64,000 bases of DNA from Chromohalobacter sp. 11-W. Lineage in GTDB: Bacteria; Pseudomonadota; Gammaproteobacteria; Pseudomonadales; Halomonadaceae. The DNA is taken from contig NZ_JARANZ010000006.1 of NCBI RefSeq assembly GCF_029889905.1, positions 62,001 through 126,000 of the forward strand. The letters are read 5' to 3'. Shown here piece after piece: positions 56,038 through 63,991 of this stretch. The notes under the pieces were generated by a model. It was given only the letters and a program-made list of their open reading frames with translations. It had not been told where the DNA came from and did not search any database. Made by a program: the position numbers and the translations under genes. Numbering within the stretch: position 1 is the stretch's first letter; each line of letters opens with the position of its first letter.

Positions 56038-56262
56038 TCACTCACGGCGAGCCAGTAGCAGCCCAATCCCCGCGCTTCCAAGAAACCCAGCACAGATCCT
56101 ATTGAACAATTGACGCATAGCCGGACGAGAAAACCAGTGGCGCAACACCTTTCCGAAAACGGCGTAGGTGCCTATCGCAATCCATAAAAGGTTGTTCGGG
56201 TCAAGAGCCATGTTTAAAGCGAAGCTCACTGGTATGAATAAAAGGATCGTCGATAAGGTCAC
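56038..56262 (-). pseudogene. LysE/RhtB exporter with a large in-frame internal deletion
   Basis: GTG 56262 follows AAGGAG at a good distance and encodes 74 residues. The first 27 match the LysE N-terminus (MTLSTILLFIPVSFALNMAL then DPNNLLW, the PGPNN motif). The next 47 match the LysE C-terminus (WIAIGTYAVFGKVLRHWF then SRPAMRQLFNRICAGFLGSA). About 130 residues, four or so helices, normally lie between. The frame is intact but transport is impossible, so it is a decayed or miniaturised cassette gene. A peptide with two membrane helices could still be made. Confidence 0.72.
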
Positions 56263-56287
56263 GGCTGCGTCTCCTTTAAGAGCCAAA

Positions 56288-56357
56288 GTTCAACATGAGA
56301 AGCGACTTCCGGCGGGCGAAATCTGCCAGCAATAGGCGCCCAATGGAGGAGTTAGGC
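56288..56357 (-). other. attC site of the SnoaL cassette (70 bp)
   Basis: Plus-strand ends are GTTCAAC (56288-56294) and GTTAGGC (56351-56357), perfect RYYYAAC/GTTRRRY matches in inverted orientation. It lies 5 bp after the SnoaL stop. Internal GGCGGGCG and AGGCGCCC can form part of the stem. Confidence 0.75.
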
Positions 56358-56362
56358 GTCGC

Positions 56363-56758
56363 TCAGTTCGCCTGGAGCTGCGCCTCGATAGCCGACTTGT
56401 CAATGACGGACCATACTTGCACGATCTTTTCGTCGCGGAACTCATAGAAGACGTTCTCGGCAAAGGAAACACTTCTTCCGTAAACACTCAGGCCAAGAAA
56501 TCTTTCTTTTGGTGTGCAGTTGAAGCGGAGTCGGCTGGCTATGTAGGGGGGATCGGAAACCAGCAACTCAACATTGAAAGATAGATCAGGGATCTCGGCG
56601 AAGCCTCTCTCCAGCATGCGCCGGTAGCCTGATACCCCGAGTTGTTCGCCGTTATGCTTAACGTCTTCATGAACGAAGCGCGCCAACGATGGCCAATCCT
56701 GCCTGTTCAAGCAGGCGATATAGTCTCGATAGACGTTCGATAGTTCGGACTTGGTCAT
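56363..56758 (-). CDS. SnoaL-like (NTF2-fold) protein
   Basis: A 131-residue NTF2-fold protein of the SnoaL/ester-cyclase-like group: YRDYIACLNRQDWPSLARFVHEDVKHNG, then GYRRMLERGFAEIPDLSFNVELLVSD and FYEFRDEKIVQVWSVIDK. Such proteins isomerise or bind small hydrophobic molecules; the substrate is unknown. ATG 56758 follows AGGAGATC. It forms one cassette with the attC at 56288-56357. SnoaL-fold genes are often found in environmental integrons. Confidence 0.85.
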   Translation of the reverse strand: MTKSELSNVYRDYIACLNRQDWPSLARFVHEDVKHNGEQLGVSGYRRMLERGFAEIPDLSFNVELLVSDPPYIASRLRFNCTPKERFLGLSVYGRSVSFAENVFYEFRDEKIVQVWSVIDKSAIEAQLQAN

Positions 56759-56813
56759 CTACGATCTCCTCTGTACGGCAAGGCTCGACCATCGTTTGGA
56801 AGGCTGCGTCGAC

Positions 56814-56895
56814 GCTTAACGCTGAGGTAACGGGCCGCTTTGGAGCGAAGCCAAAGGCGTAGCAGAAAACGGTCCCGTTGACCGTATTGTTATAT
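56814..56895 (-). other. attC site of the ParB-like cassette (82 bp)
   Basis: Plus-strand ends are GCTTAAC (56814-56820) and GTTATAT (56889-56895). The stop of the ParB-like gene (56890-56892) is inside the second end. The inner AACGGGCCGCTTTGGAGCG and complementary ACGGTCCCGTT parts support a hairpin. Confidence 0.85.
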
Positions 56896-57384
56896 CCTTT
56901 TCGCCGATGGGATTGCTGTTTGCAGCCAATCACTCGAATACGATGAAACCATAAAGGGGATCGATTCAGAACCCATGTAACGGGCCACTGTTAACCTGTG
57001 TTTACCATCTGCAACCAATGCCATTGCGCGAGAACCATGCTTCACTAAAAACATTGGCGAGAGGGCTGTTCCGTGCTTCCATGCATCAATGATTTTTGCA
57101 ATCTTTCTCGGGTCGTGAACATCTTCCCAAAGGGTATTTTTGTCGTAGATCCCTGGTTCGTAGATGCCATTCCAAACATGCTCAAAGGGAGCGCAATAAA
57201 TATCAACACCTTGCTCTACAATCGAATCATCAATGTCGTTGAATGACACCGACTGTGGCGAAGTATCCCATCTGGGCTGGACTTGAGGGGTGTTGCTCAT
57301 ATAGGTCATAACAAGTTCGTTTTGCAACTCTAACTCCTCACGTAAGCGAGCCATTTCTTCTAAAAAATTCTCTACATCAGCCAT
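56890..57384 (-). CDS. ParB/sulfiredoxin-fold domain protein
   Basis: A 164-residue protein. After a short N-terminal helix (ENFLEEMARLREELELQNEL) it has a ParB/Srx-like core ending in the nucleotide-binding helix LVADGKHRLTVARYMGSESIP, which resembles the GxxR[HR] box of ParB N-terminal domains. It is probably a nucleotide hydrolase or kinase-like enzyme; genes of this type are common in mobile and defence contexts, but no role is shown here. ATG 57384 is preferred over TTG 57420, which would start inside the preceding attC. One cassette with the attC at 56814-56895. Confidence 0.75.
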   Translation of the reverse strand: MADVENFLEEMARLREELELQNELVMTYMSNTPQVQPRWDTSPQSVSFNDIDDSIVEQGVDIYCAPFEHVWNGIYEPGIYDKNTLWEDVHDPRKIAKIIDAWKHGTALSPMFLVKHGSRAMALVADGKHRLTVARYMGSESIPFMVSSYSSDWLQTAIPSAKRI

Positions 57385-57396
57385 ACTTTCTACAAG

Positions 57397-57461
57397 ATAT
57401 AACGCCTGATTAACCCGCAAATTACGGCGGACGCAGCCTGGAATAATTTATCGGGTTGAAC
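57397..57461 (-). other. attC-like site of the HNH cassette (65 bp or less)
   Basis: The right end GTTGAAC (57455-57461) is a perfect GTTRRRY. The left end is either ATATAAC (57397-57403) or GATTAAC (57408-57414), both with one mismatch. Inner AACCCG (57412-57417) pairs with CGGGTT (57453-57458), which favours the shorter site. Confidence 0.6.
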
Positions 57462-57520
57462 CACTCGTCAGACTTCCCGGTTTAGGACAGAAACTGATAG
57501 TAAGCAGCGGAAGACTGCCT

Positions 57521-58459
57521 CTATTTTAAGGAGAAAGCGACCTCCTCCCACTTCATTCTCAAGTACTCGGTTGCAGGATATGAACCGTCAACTTGAGCCC
57601 TCAACTTCCTACCAGCCAAACCTGCGTACCAAGTACCCTTGAGGGCAGGCGCCACCACCACCTTCAAGGAATCCGGATTTACCGCTAAAAGGTTCGCATC
57701 AAACAGCTTGTGCACATCCGACCGAAGGAGCAGGCCATTATCAGGATGGTTCACACCTGCTTTTGCATGAGCAACAATATGCGCTGCCTCGATTATTTCC
57801 GCAATAGTTTCTCCGGTCACCGCGCACTTGCAGCCGTACTGATTAATTAGATTAAGCTTAAATTTAGCTTGATTCCTACGCTGCTTTCTTCTTACGAAGA
57901 TGTCACTTGTATCGTCCGAGGCCTGTACTATGGTTGGCGTTGAACCGTCATCTCCAGCATGTTTCGCGACAGCCCTACCCATAAGTTTTACAAACTGCTC
58001 AGAAAGGCTATTCCATTCTTCAGCCTCAATAAAGCTATATCCGTTCCTTGGCGTGTTGACCCCAGCCCCCAGATCAGCCTTGACTGCTTTAACTGATTCA
58101 CTGTAAGCGGAATAAAAACCAGCGGACGGACCGAGCAGGTCAGTCAGCATCGCTTTGTTTAACTGATGACTAGGTATCTTGAGGTGCCACGTAAAAGTTC
58201 CCTGAAAATAAACAACCATTGACAGATCGAGTTCGAATACGTAGCGGCCCGAATCATCAAATAGGATTATATAGTATGGCAACTCACCGTCACGCCATCG
58301 TGTAAAGCGAACAGACATGCCGTTCGGCAACATGAGAGTTTGGTACGCACCTAGGCCACCCCCAAATGTCAGATTTTCCTCATCCGCGAGCGATGCGGCG
58401 AGCTCCTTCATGAGTTCAAAGCCTAAACTCTTGTACCATTCATTTATTTGAGCTGACAT
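57521..58459 (-). CDS. HNH endonuclease (HNH_2 type)
   Basis: A 312-residue protein. The N-terminal 180 residues form an unassigned domain (YKSLGFELMKELAASLADEE, then TLMLPNGMSVRFTRWRDGEL). The C-terminal HNH_2 domain (about 200-300) has CAVTGETIAEIIEAAHIVAH, HPDNGLLLRSDVHKLFD and the typical end strand. The catalytic His pair (AAHI and DVHKLFD) and the Asn of DNGLLL are present, so nuclease activity is likely. HNH_2 proteins often act as Type IV restriction or other defence nucleases. ATG 58459. It is a single-gene cassette. Confidence 0.87.
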   Translation of the reverse strand: MSAQINEWYKSLGFELMKELAASLADEENLTFGGGLGAYQTLMLPNGMSVRFTRWRDGELPYYIILFDDSGRYVFELDLSMVVYFQGTFTWHLKIPSHQLNKAMLTDLLGPSAGFYSAYSESVKAVKADLGAGVNTPRNGYSFIEAEEWNSLSEQFVKLMGRAVAKHAGDDGSTPTIVQASDDTSDIFVRRKQRRNQAKFKLNLINQYGCKCAVTGETIAEIIEAAHIVAHAKAGVNHPDNGLLLRSDVHKLFDANLLAVNPDSLKVVVAPALKGTWYAGLAGRKLRAQVDGSYPATEYLRMKWEEVAFSLK

Positions 58460-58523
58460 CTATTCACCGTGACCTACGTTATTCAGACATAAGCCTTGAC
58501 CAGAGCTACTACATTTCCCAGAA

Positions 58524-58607
58524 GTCTAACGCCAGCCAGCACGCGCGGCTACGGAATGGAGGCGAAGCCGCAATGTAGTAGGCGTCGCGTGCCTGGCCTT
58601 GTTAAAT
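58524..58607 (-). other. attC site of the HEPN-like cassette (84 bp)
   Basis: The ends GTCTAAC (58524-58530) and GTTAAAT (58601-58607) both match the consensus exactly. The stop of the 58602-59309 gene lies in the right end. GCCAG...CACGCG pairs with CGCGTG...CTGGC in the arms. This is the clearest attC in the window. Confidence 0.92.
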
Positions 58608-59309
58608 CTTACTCTTGGCATACCAATAATCCACGCCTTTCTCGATTGCCTCGGCGAGGACTTTATTAGACAGTACTCGGCGCTTTTCAATACAAAAACT
58701 ACGGGCATGCTCAACCAGATCAATGCACTTTTTGGTGCTTTCCAAGCCCCACGAGTCTGGCTGGAGAAGCTCCGTAGACATCCTAGGTAATTGGTTTTTC
58801 CTGCGGCTCGGATTTAAAAGCAGAATAACTTGCGAGTATTCCAATTTTCTGGCGCCGCTGTGAGCCGCGAAATTATGCCTGAATGCCATCGCTTCGTCAT
58901 GGGTTTCGTGGAAATCTTCGGATAGATTCTTCTTCTCTAACTTTACACGCCGACCTTCACAACTTGTAAAGCACTTGCCATAAATCGTTAGCGCCGCAAC
59001 GAATAATCCTTTGACAGTATTAAAAAGTTCTCGATTCTCAATATTTGCAATGCTGCGTGTAGCATTTACGTGACGCTCATCGCTGCTCGCCATCTTTATG
59101 ATCGATTCCAGCCAAATTTTGCAACTGCGCAGGTCCTTTTCGATTAATACGTAACCGGATAGAACCTCAGCTTTAGGATCATCCAGAGGAATCCGATGAG
59201 CTCTTTTTCTCTTATAAAAGTAACGGTTATAAAACCTAAAGCCGTCAGGAAGGAGTACCGGCTCGTAGGTCCAGTTGGGGTCATCATTGAAAAGGACTTT
59301 TTTCGCCAC
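58602..59309 (-). CDS. Unknown protein, possibly HEPN-fold
   Basis: A 235-residue, mostly helical, basic protein that I do not recognise. The central region (about 65-165) ends with HDEAMAFRHNFAAHSGARKL. The R-x5-H spacing within it resembles the catalytic motif of HEPN ribonucleases and the AbiU2-like group. This is a motif-level suggestion only. The GTG start at 59309 follows AGAGGTTAC; no ATG lies nearby. It forms one cassette with the attC at 58524-58607, next to the ABC-3C cassette and upstream of the HNH gene. Confidence 0.7.
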   Translation of the reverse strand: MAKKVLFNDDPNWTYEPVLLPDGFRFYNRYFYKRKRAHRIPLDDPKAEVLSGYVLIEKDLRSCKIWLESIIKMASSDERHVNATRSIANIENRELFNTVKGLFVAALTIYGKCFTSCEGRRVKLEKKNLSEDFHETHDEAMAFRHNFAAHSGARKLEYSQVILLLNPSRRKNQLPRMSTELLQPDSWGLESTKKCIDLVEHARSFCIEKRRVLSNKVLAEAIEKGVDYWYAKSKI

Positions 59310-59330
59310 GTAACCTCTACCTTTTTTCCG

Positions 59331-59389
59331 ATTTAACGCGGGCGCTCAGCCGCGAACAGGCCGCGTCGCAGTGCCTGGAATTGTTATGT
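59331..59389 (-). other. attC site of the ABC-3C cassette (59 bp)
   Basis: The ends are ATTTAAC (59331-59337) and GTTATGT (59383-59389), exactly 59 bp apart end to end, the size of the classical 59-base element. GCGCTCAGC...GCAGTGCC partially pair in the arms. Confidence 0.78.
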
Positions 59390-59419
59390 GTTTTTACAAC
59401 AGCCAATAGACTAACGCTC

Positions 59420-61306
59420 TCATTCGTTATCCTCAGGAGTAAAAAATCCATATCGTCCCGCAGCAGTATCTTCTGTAAATTCCGTATACCCTATATCAAG
59501 AGATCTTGGATTTGATGGGCCATCGTTGTCTAAAACAACAATCTGCCCAAGTCCTCTATATTTAGCAATACTGGAATAAAAAGCCTCTTTAGTTTCATCG
59601 CTAATTATGTCGTTATTGCCTATTTTCGCTTCCCTCTTGACATGCCTAGAACGTAACGTACATAAAGGAGAGTCTAATATTACTGTTCCACTATGTGGAA
59701 GATTGTTTTTCAAGCATGTATGCATAAGGCCGACACAAAAAGCCGCATAAGATAAGGCGCGATACCCCTTCCCTGCAAGATTGCGATCATGACCATCAAT
59801 CACTAGATCACAGGTTTCTTCACTGAATGAAACCGACGGATTTTCACTGTAACCCCAATCATATAGCAAACCCTGAACGATCTCACAAAACTCATTTGTG
59901 GTAGAGGTTGTCAATCCATCGAAATCATAGTGACCGTCCATAGGATCTACCTCAACTTCATACTGTTCTTTTTGCCTTATCAGATCATTTAACTTATTTA
60001 CTATTTTCAATGCTTGCTGACGATCTCTAAGAGTGACTCTCAGAGCATCTAGTTCATTTACAGAGGTCTTAATAAATTCCGACATAAACTTTGACCTCTC
60101 TTCTTGAGCCAAGTTATGATTTAACTTAGCATCTTTTATTTCCATAAGAAGTTTTGCTTTTTCAACATCCAGATTATTTTTGGTTCTTCCGAGCTCGATC
60201 TTTAATGATTCTATCTTTGACATTTCCGCACTAGAAGCCAACAAAATATCGTCAATGTCTTCTGAACTGCAAGCCTCATGATTTTCTAAATCGTACTTAG
60301 AGTTACAGATCGGACATAGGCCAAAATCCAGGTTGGCATAAGCAGCACTAGACTCTTGTAGTGACTCAAGTCTATATAGGTCGCTATCATAGTGTTGGCC
60401 TAGAAGCTCTAATCTAGATATAAGCTCATTGACAGTAAGCAATCTTGATTCGCTTTCTTTCCATTTAGTCCAGTAGCGATTAATTGTGGACTCATACACA
60501 TCTACTTTTTCGTAAAGCTCTTTCAGCCTTTCGTTTTCAATTGAGATTGACTCGCCTAATCTTTCTATCTGTCCATCTAACTCATTTGAGTTTATAGATA
60601 TTTCGCTAAACTCAGAAAGCTCCTTCTGATAATCTTCAATCAGACGGTCAAGCACCTCCATACGGCCTTTTCTGTTATCAATAACCCGCTGCTTCGGTTT
60701 AGATGCAATAGCGCTATCATCTTTTCCTGTAAGCAAGAATCTTAATATGGACTCCTCTTTAGTACCCTCCCCATTTTGGCCTGTATAGACAGGAGAATCT
60801 TCCTTGATTATCGAAATTTCATCTATGAGAAAATGATTTCTTAAGAAAGAAAATGAAAAGTTATTAGAAACTCCGCCTTTATTTCTCCTGACTTTCCTGT
60901 CTTCTAGATCTAAAATTGATAAAAAATATGAATTAAGTGTTCGTTTTGTCTTTGTGGCTTTTCTTCCAACAATCAGGCTTTCAGGCTCGCCTGTATGTTT
61001 GGAGATTTCTGCATAACTACATTCATATAGCGACGCATCACCACCAGACAAACTTCTGCGAATCGTATGAGTGGAATTATTCGCTAGACATATTTCTAAA
61101 TAACAGCTCTCATAACCGTAGGACTCCTTGATTCTTTTCGGTTTATTGGTGCTTCCAAGAAGGTATTTTACACATTGAAATATGTATGACTTGCCGGTAT
61201 TTGACGGACCAATAATCACATGCGCATTTGATGCAAACTTAATTACCGCATCATCACAATCTAAGCCTGTCACTATCAATCTTTGTATTTTAAACCCTTT
61301 ATTCAT
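59420..61306 (-). CDS. ABC-3C ATPase component (zinc-hook, SMC/Rad50-like)
   Basis: A 628-residue P-loop ATPase with the features of ABC-three-component-system ATPases. Walker A is GPSNTGKS (33-40). A long coiled-coil region (about 200-450) is interrupted by a CxxC hook, C331-PI-C334, in FGLCPICNSKYD. The signature-like segment AGKGYRALSYAAF lies near residue 507 and Walker B is VILDSP with D545. It probably senses or clamps nucleic acid and drives the partner nuclease. The start overlaps the middle-component stop by four bases. It is strongly AT-rich compared with the chromosome. Last gene of the three-gene cassette. Confidence 0.87.
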   Translation of the reverse strand: MNKGFKIQRLIVTGLDCDDAVIKFASNAHVIIGPSNTGKSYIFQCVKYLLGSTNKPKRIKESYGYESCYLEICLANNSTHTIRRSLSGGDASLYECSYAEISKHTGEPESLIVGRKATKTKRTLNSYFLSILDLEDRKVRRNKGGVSNNFSFSFLRNHFLIDEISIIKEDSPVYTGQNGEGTKEESILRFLLTGKDDSAIASKPKQRVIDNRKGRMEVLDRLIEDYQKELSEFSEISINSNELDGQIERLGESISIENERLKELYEKVDVYESTINRYWTKWKESESRLLTVNELISRLELLGQHYDSDLYRLESLQESSAAYANLDFGLCPICNSKYDLENHEACSSEDIDDILLASSAEMSKIESLKIELGRTKNNLDVEKAKLLMEIKDAKLNHNLAQEERSKFMSEFIKTSVNELDALRVTLRDRQQALKIVNKLNDLIRQKEQYEVEVDPMDGHYDFDGLTTSTTNEFCEIVQGLLYDWGYSENPSVSFSEETCDLVIDGHDRNLAGKGYRALSYAAFCVGLMHTCLKNNLPHSGTVILDSPLCTLRSRHVKREAKIGNNDIISDETKEAFYSSIAKYRGLGQIVVLDNDGPSNPRSLDIGYTEFTEDTAAGRYGFFTPEDNE

Positions 61307-61797
61307 GAATGAGATTCTCCACGCACAAAGGATTCATTGATAAACTCACCACCCCAAACATCTAAATGGTCACTCACTAGGTTTTTTAATTCTTCAACAC
61401 TGTGCCCACTAAAATTTTCAATCACCCAATCTGCTATTCTTATCATTCTTCGTGTATAGTCGGCCTCTAGCGAGTCAAGGAATGGAGAGCTGACTTCTGT
61501 AGCTGTGTAGGTGATGCCAGATTTAGAATATTTGGCTTCAACCAATCCCTTAGCAATCATCCTTTTGAGCCCACTTTCGACAATTGGCCTCTTAACTAAG
61601 ATTTCGCCTGACCGATGAGGCGTGGCTGGATGTATACTTTTAGGTCCGCCATCGACATCTCCAGAGTGAACTAAAAGGTAATCATAAATAACCAGTCTTT
61701 CAAGGTCACAATGCATAGGGAACCCGGCCACTAAAAGCGTCAAACTACGCAGTCCTGATTCCATGGGCGAGTTAAACAAACTTGGCAAGTTATTCAT
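61303..61797 (-). CDS. ABC-3C middle component (MC)
   Basis: A 164-residue protein matching the ABC-3C middle-component group, most like MC2. It has LTLLVAGFPMHCDLERLVIYD, then YLLVHSGDVDGGPKSIHPATP and RSGEILVKRP, followed by a winged-helix-like segment (GLKRMIAKGLVEAKYSKSGI) and a C-terminal helical part. It is thought to bridge ATPase and effector. ATG 61797 overlaps the upstream stop (ATGAATAA), so translation is coupled; an earlier ATG at 61824 is less likely. Confidence 0.85.
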   Translation of the reverse strand: MNNLPSLFNSPMESGLRSLTLLVAGFPMHCDLERLVIYDYLLVHSGDVDGGPKSIHPATPHRSGEILVKRPIVESGLKRMIAKGLVEAKYSKSGITYTATEVSSPFLDSLEADYTRRMIRIADWVIENFSGHSVEELKNLVSDHLDVWGGEFINESFVRGESHS

Positions 61798-62824
61798 TTT
61801 CACACCACATGACTTCGTCATCACTATTTGCTAGTTGGTGGCAAATTCCGCCTCTATCATTAACAGTAATACAAGAAGCTAATGGCGTGATAGGGAGCTG
61901 AAGCTTTTTAGCTTCACTAACAGCATCTTTTACTTTTTCAAAACCATTTGGATAGTTCGAATCTAATATGTCAGAAATCCCGTTCTTTAATTGTTTTTGA
62001 ATACTTCCAAATGATCCGTTTGGCATTGTGTCTCTAGAAAAATTCCGCAATGTTTCCGCATTAGCAAAATCCTCTCTTGATCGCTGCAAATGATTCTTAT
62101 ATACCTTGAATTTATTAGCCTGGCAGACCTCAGTAATTTCTTCTTCGGAATGGCTATCATATGCCGCAAGTAGCTTTCTTACGTAAGTTATTTCATTCTC
62201 GCTCACGTCTTTCGATATCTCTGGGGTAATGGGCCTTTCTGGCAATTGGACTCCAAATCTCACGACGTGAAACTGGGTTTTGCTATGTTCCATAATTATT
62301 TTTATAGTGGCAATTTTATCAAAAGCACTAAAGTCAAGATTTTGGATATACGACTTTAACTCATCTGTCAACTCAATTTCACCAATATCTGTTATGTTTT
62401 TCCTGCAGTAGTTATCCCAATTCTCAAAAAACTGCTTCTTCAATTTATCAGGCTTTTTTAATAAATTGGCAAGTTTTGTACCGATCCCCAATGGCGCAAT
62501 AAAATAGTATTTCCTCGGGAAAGGATATTCTTCCATAAAAGAGTAGTAGCAGATTTTCGCAATCTCATTCCAAATTTTTGCGGGAGACAATGGGGCAGCG
62601 TAATGCTTGCATTGATAGTTATCCCAAATATAAGTATTGCTTCCAACAGGGTTGTCTACATAGCCTACTACATCCCTACCTTGGTCTCCGGCTCCACCAA
62701 GTCTTTCAAAGTCATAATAGCTAGATGACTTGTAACTCATCCACTCTTCAATAAATTCTTCCCAGTCATCAGGAGACATAGTGGATATCTGATTTTGTAC
62801 AGTGATATGTTTTCCCAAACTCAA
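61790..62824 (-). CDS. ABC-3C effector: Mrr-like PD-(D/E)xK nuclease with C-terminal ABC-3C domain
   Basis: A 344-residue protein, first in the operon. The N-terminal 100 residues look like an Mrr-type restriction endonuclease domain: acidic helix WEEFIEEW (about 21-28), then GDQGRD with D51 and QCK with Q71/K73, the D...QxK nuclease layout. The C-terminal part (about 190-344) is the region expected to contact the ATPase and middle component. The TTG start at 62824 follows AAGGGG by 7 bases; no ATG precedes residue 16. The predicted effect is DNA cleavage on activation (anti-phage or anti-plasmid). Confidence 0.82.
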   Translation of the reverse strand: MSLGKHITVQNQISTMSPDDWEEFIEEWMSYKSSSYYDFERLGGAGDQGRDVVGYVDNPVGSNTYIWDNYQCKHYAAPLSPAKIWNEIAKICYYSFMEEYPFPRKYYFIAPLGIGTKLANLLKKPDKLKKQFFENWDNYCRKNITDIGEIELTDELKSYIQNLDFSAFDKIATIKIIMEHSKTQFHVVRFGVQLPERPITPEISKDVSENEITYVRKLLAAYDSHSEEEITEVCQANKFKVYKNHLQRSREDFANAETLRNFSRDTMPNGSFGSIQKQLKNGISDILDSNYPNGFEKVKDAVSEAKKLQLPITPLASCITVNDRGGICHQLANSDDEVMWCENE

Positions 62825-62914
62825 AACTACACCCCTTCCTATTATACTTTTCTGTCTTGCTTCTTAATTGTTATCAGAATAAAGATGAACAATGCTTCGC
62901 AAGGTGTTTACGGC

Positions 62915-62999
62915 ACATAACGCCGCCAACACGCGCAGCTTTGTAGTGAAGGCGCAGCCCCAACGGAAAAGCTGTCGCCGTGCTTGGCTTGGTTATGTG
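62915..62999 (-). other. attC site of the DUF1989 cassette (85 bp)
   Basis: The ends are ACATAAC (62915-62921) and GTTATGT (62993-62999), exact inverted copies. The inner CGCCAACACGCG and GTCGCCGTGCTTGGC arms pair. The central GAAGGCGCAGCCC resembles the attCs at 58524 and 63695. Confidence 0.85.
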
Positions 63000-63044
63000 T
63001 AGGGAACCCCATCAGCACCTCACCTTCCGCGACTCTGCAACAAG

Positions 63045-63665
63045 TCATTGGTGCTCTACGACGATACCTGTACAGCACCCACCGTTTGTTGGGTGATAGT
63101 CCACGGAACAGGCCGTGATCACGACAAATAAATCAGCATCGGCTCGCAGCAGCACGTTTCCACCGGGGGGATTGTCTGATGCAATCACTTCAAGCCGACC
63201 GTCGGGTTGCGGCTCGGATCGCTGGAACAGATTGACCGGGTCAGGAACAATCGGAAGGTAAATACCAGCTTTGGACAGGATACCCAGGAGGTTATCTCGA
63301 CAGTTCGGGTGGCCCCGCAAACCAGCACGCTCATAAAGCCCACGGTTGCATGCAGGAAAAAGCATATCGTGGGGACAGAGTGAGTTGTCTTCGATGAGCG
63401 TCAAGACCTGGTTAGCCTGTTCGCTGTAAAAGCTCTTGCCAGGAATAGGAAACATTCGCTCTGTAATGTCCCGTGTTTGCGAGGTGCTAAGCCAATCGAC
63501 TCCATCACTGTTCACGACGAACGACCACAAGTCAGCAACCTGTTGGCCCTCAGGGTCAATCACACGCAAGCATTCGCCCTTCTGCACTCGGAAGCCTCGC
63601 CCCGATTGTGGCGGTATCTCGGTGCGGTATTGCTGGTGCCTCTCAACTTCAAAATCATCTTCCAT
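63045..63665 (-). CDS. DUF1989 (urea-carboxylase-associated type) protein
   Basis: A 206-residue DUF1989-family protein, the family of urea/guanidine-carboxylase-associated proteins. It shows GRGFRVQKGECLRVIDPEG, QQVADLWSFV, LSTSQTRDITERMFPIPG, the CNRGLYERAGLRGHPNCRDNL block and LLRADADLFVVITACSVDYHP. The Cys/His residues in these blocks suggest a metal-binding cupin-like site. No urea or guanidine genes are nearby; as a cassette gene it has moved without its usual neighbours. ATG 63665. Confidence 0.85.
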   Translation of the reverse strand: MEDDFEVERHQQYRTEIPPQSGRGFRVQKGECLRVIDPEGQQVADLWSFVVNSDGVDWLSTSQTRDITERMFPIPGKSFYSEQANQVLTLIEDNSLCPHDMLFPACNRGLYERAGLRGHPNCRDNLLGILSKAGIYLPIVPDPVNLFQRSEPQPDGRLEVIASDNPPGGNVLLRADADLFVVITACSVDYHPTNGGCCTGIVVEHQ

Positions 63666-63694
63666 CTACATTCTCCAAGATGGAGTCCTTGAAC

Positions 63695-63778
63695 ACATAA
63701 CGCTTGCAGCATGCGCGCCCTTGGAATGGAGCCGAAGGCGCAATGGAAAGGGCGTCGCCATGCCTGCACTTGTTATAG
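63695..63778 (-). other. attC site of the ABM-fold cassette (84 bp)
   Basis: The ends are ACATAAC (63695-63701) and GTTATAG (63772-63778). The stop of the following gene (63773-63775) is within the right end. GCATGCGCGCCC and GGGCGTCGCCATGC pair in the arms. Shares length and central sequence with 58524-58607. Confidence 0.85.
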
Positions 63779-63991
63779 CTTTTTCATCAATGTGACTTCA
63801 GTTGGCTCTGCTAGCCAGTGTTCGAATTTTTGCGCAATCAACTTTGTATGCTCTTCCTGGTGGTGGTTATCTAGGGCAGCTTCTGTCTCCCATTCTTCAT
63901 ATAGACAAATGTAACGACCACAATCTGATACATACAGCTCAAATTGAATACAGTCGGCCTCGTTTCTTGTAGCTTCTAACATTCCCAGCAA
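63773..63991 (-). pseudogene. ABM-fold (antibiotic biosynthesis monooxygenase-like) protein, N-terminus missing or frameshifted
   Basis: 72 residues match the central and C-terminal part of ABM-family proteins (RNEADCIQFELYVSDCGRYI, then CLYEEWETEAALDNHHQEEH, then LAEPTEVTLMKKL). The N-terminal strand with the usual VKPGK segment, about 25 residues, is absent from this frame. An in-frame stop (63998-64000) closes it, and no ATG lies before residue 4; only TTG 63991 is available. Either a frameshift near 63995 separates it from its 5' part beyond the window, or it is a truncated cassette. The 5' flank must be seen to decide. Confidence 0.6.

Noticed and set aside
56890-57420. Extending the ParB-like gene to TTG 57420
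   Set aside because: This start would lie within the preceding attC site; ATG 57384 is adequate.
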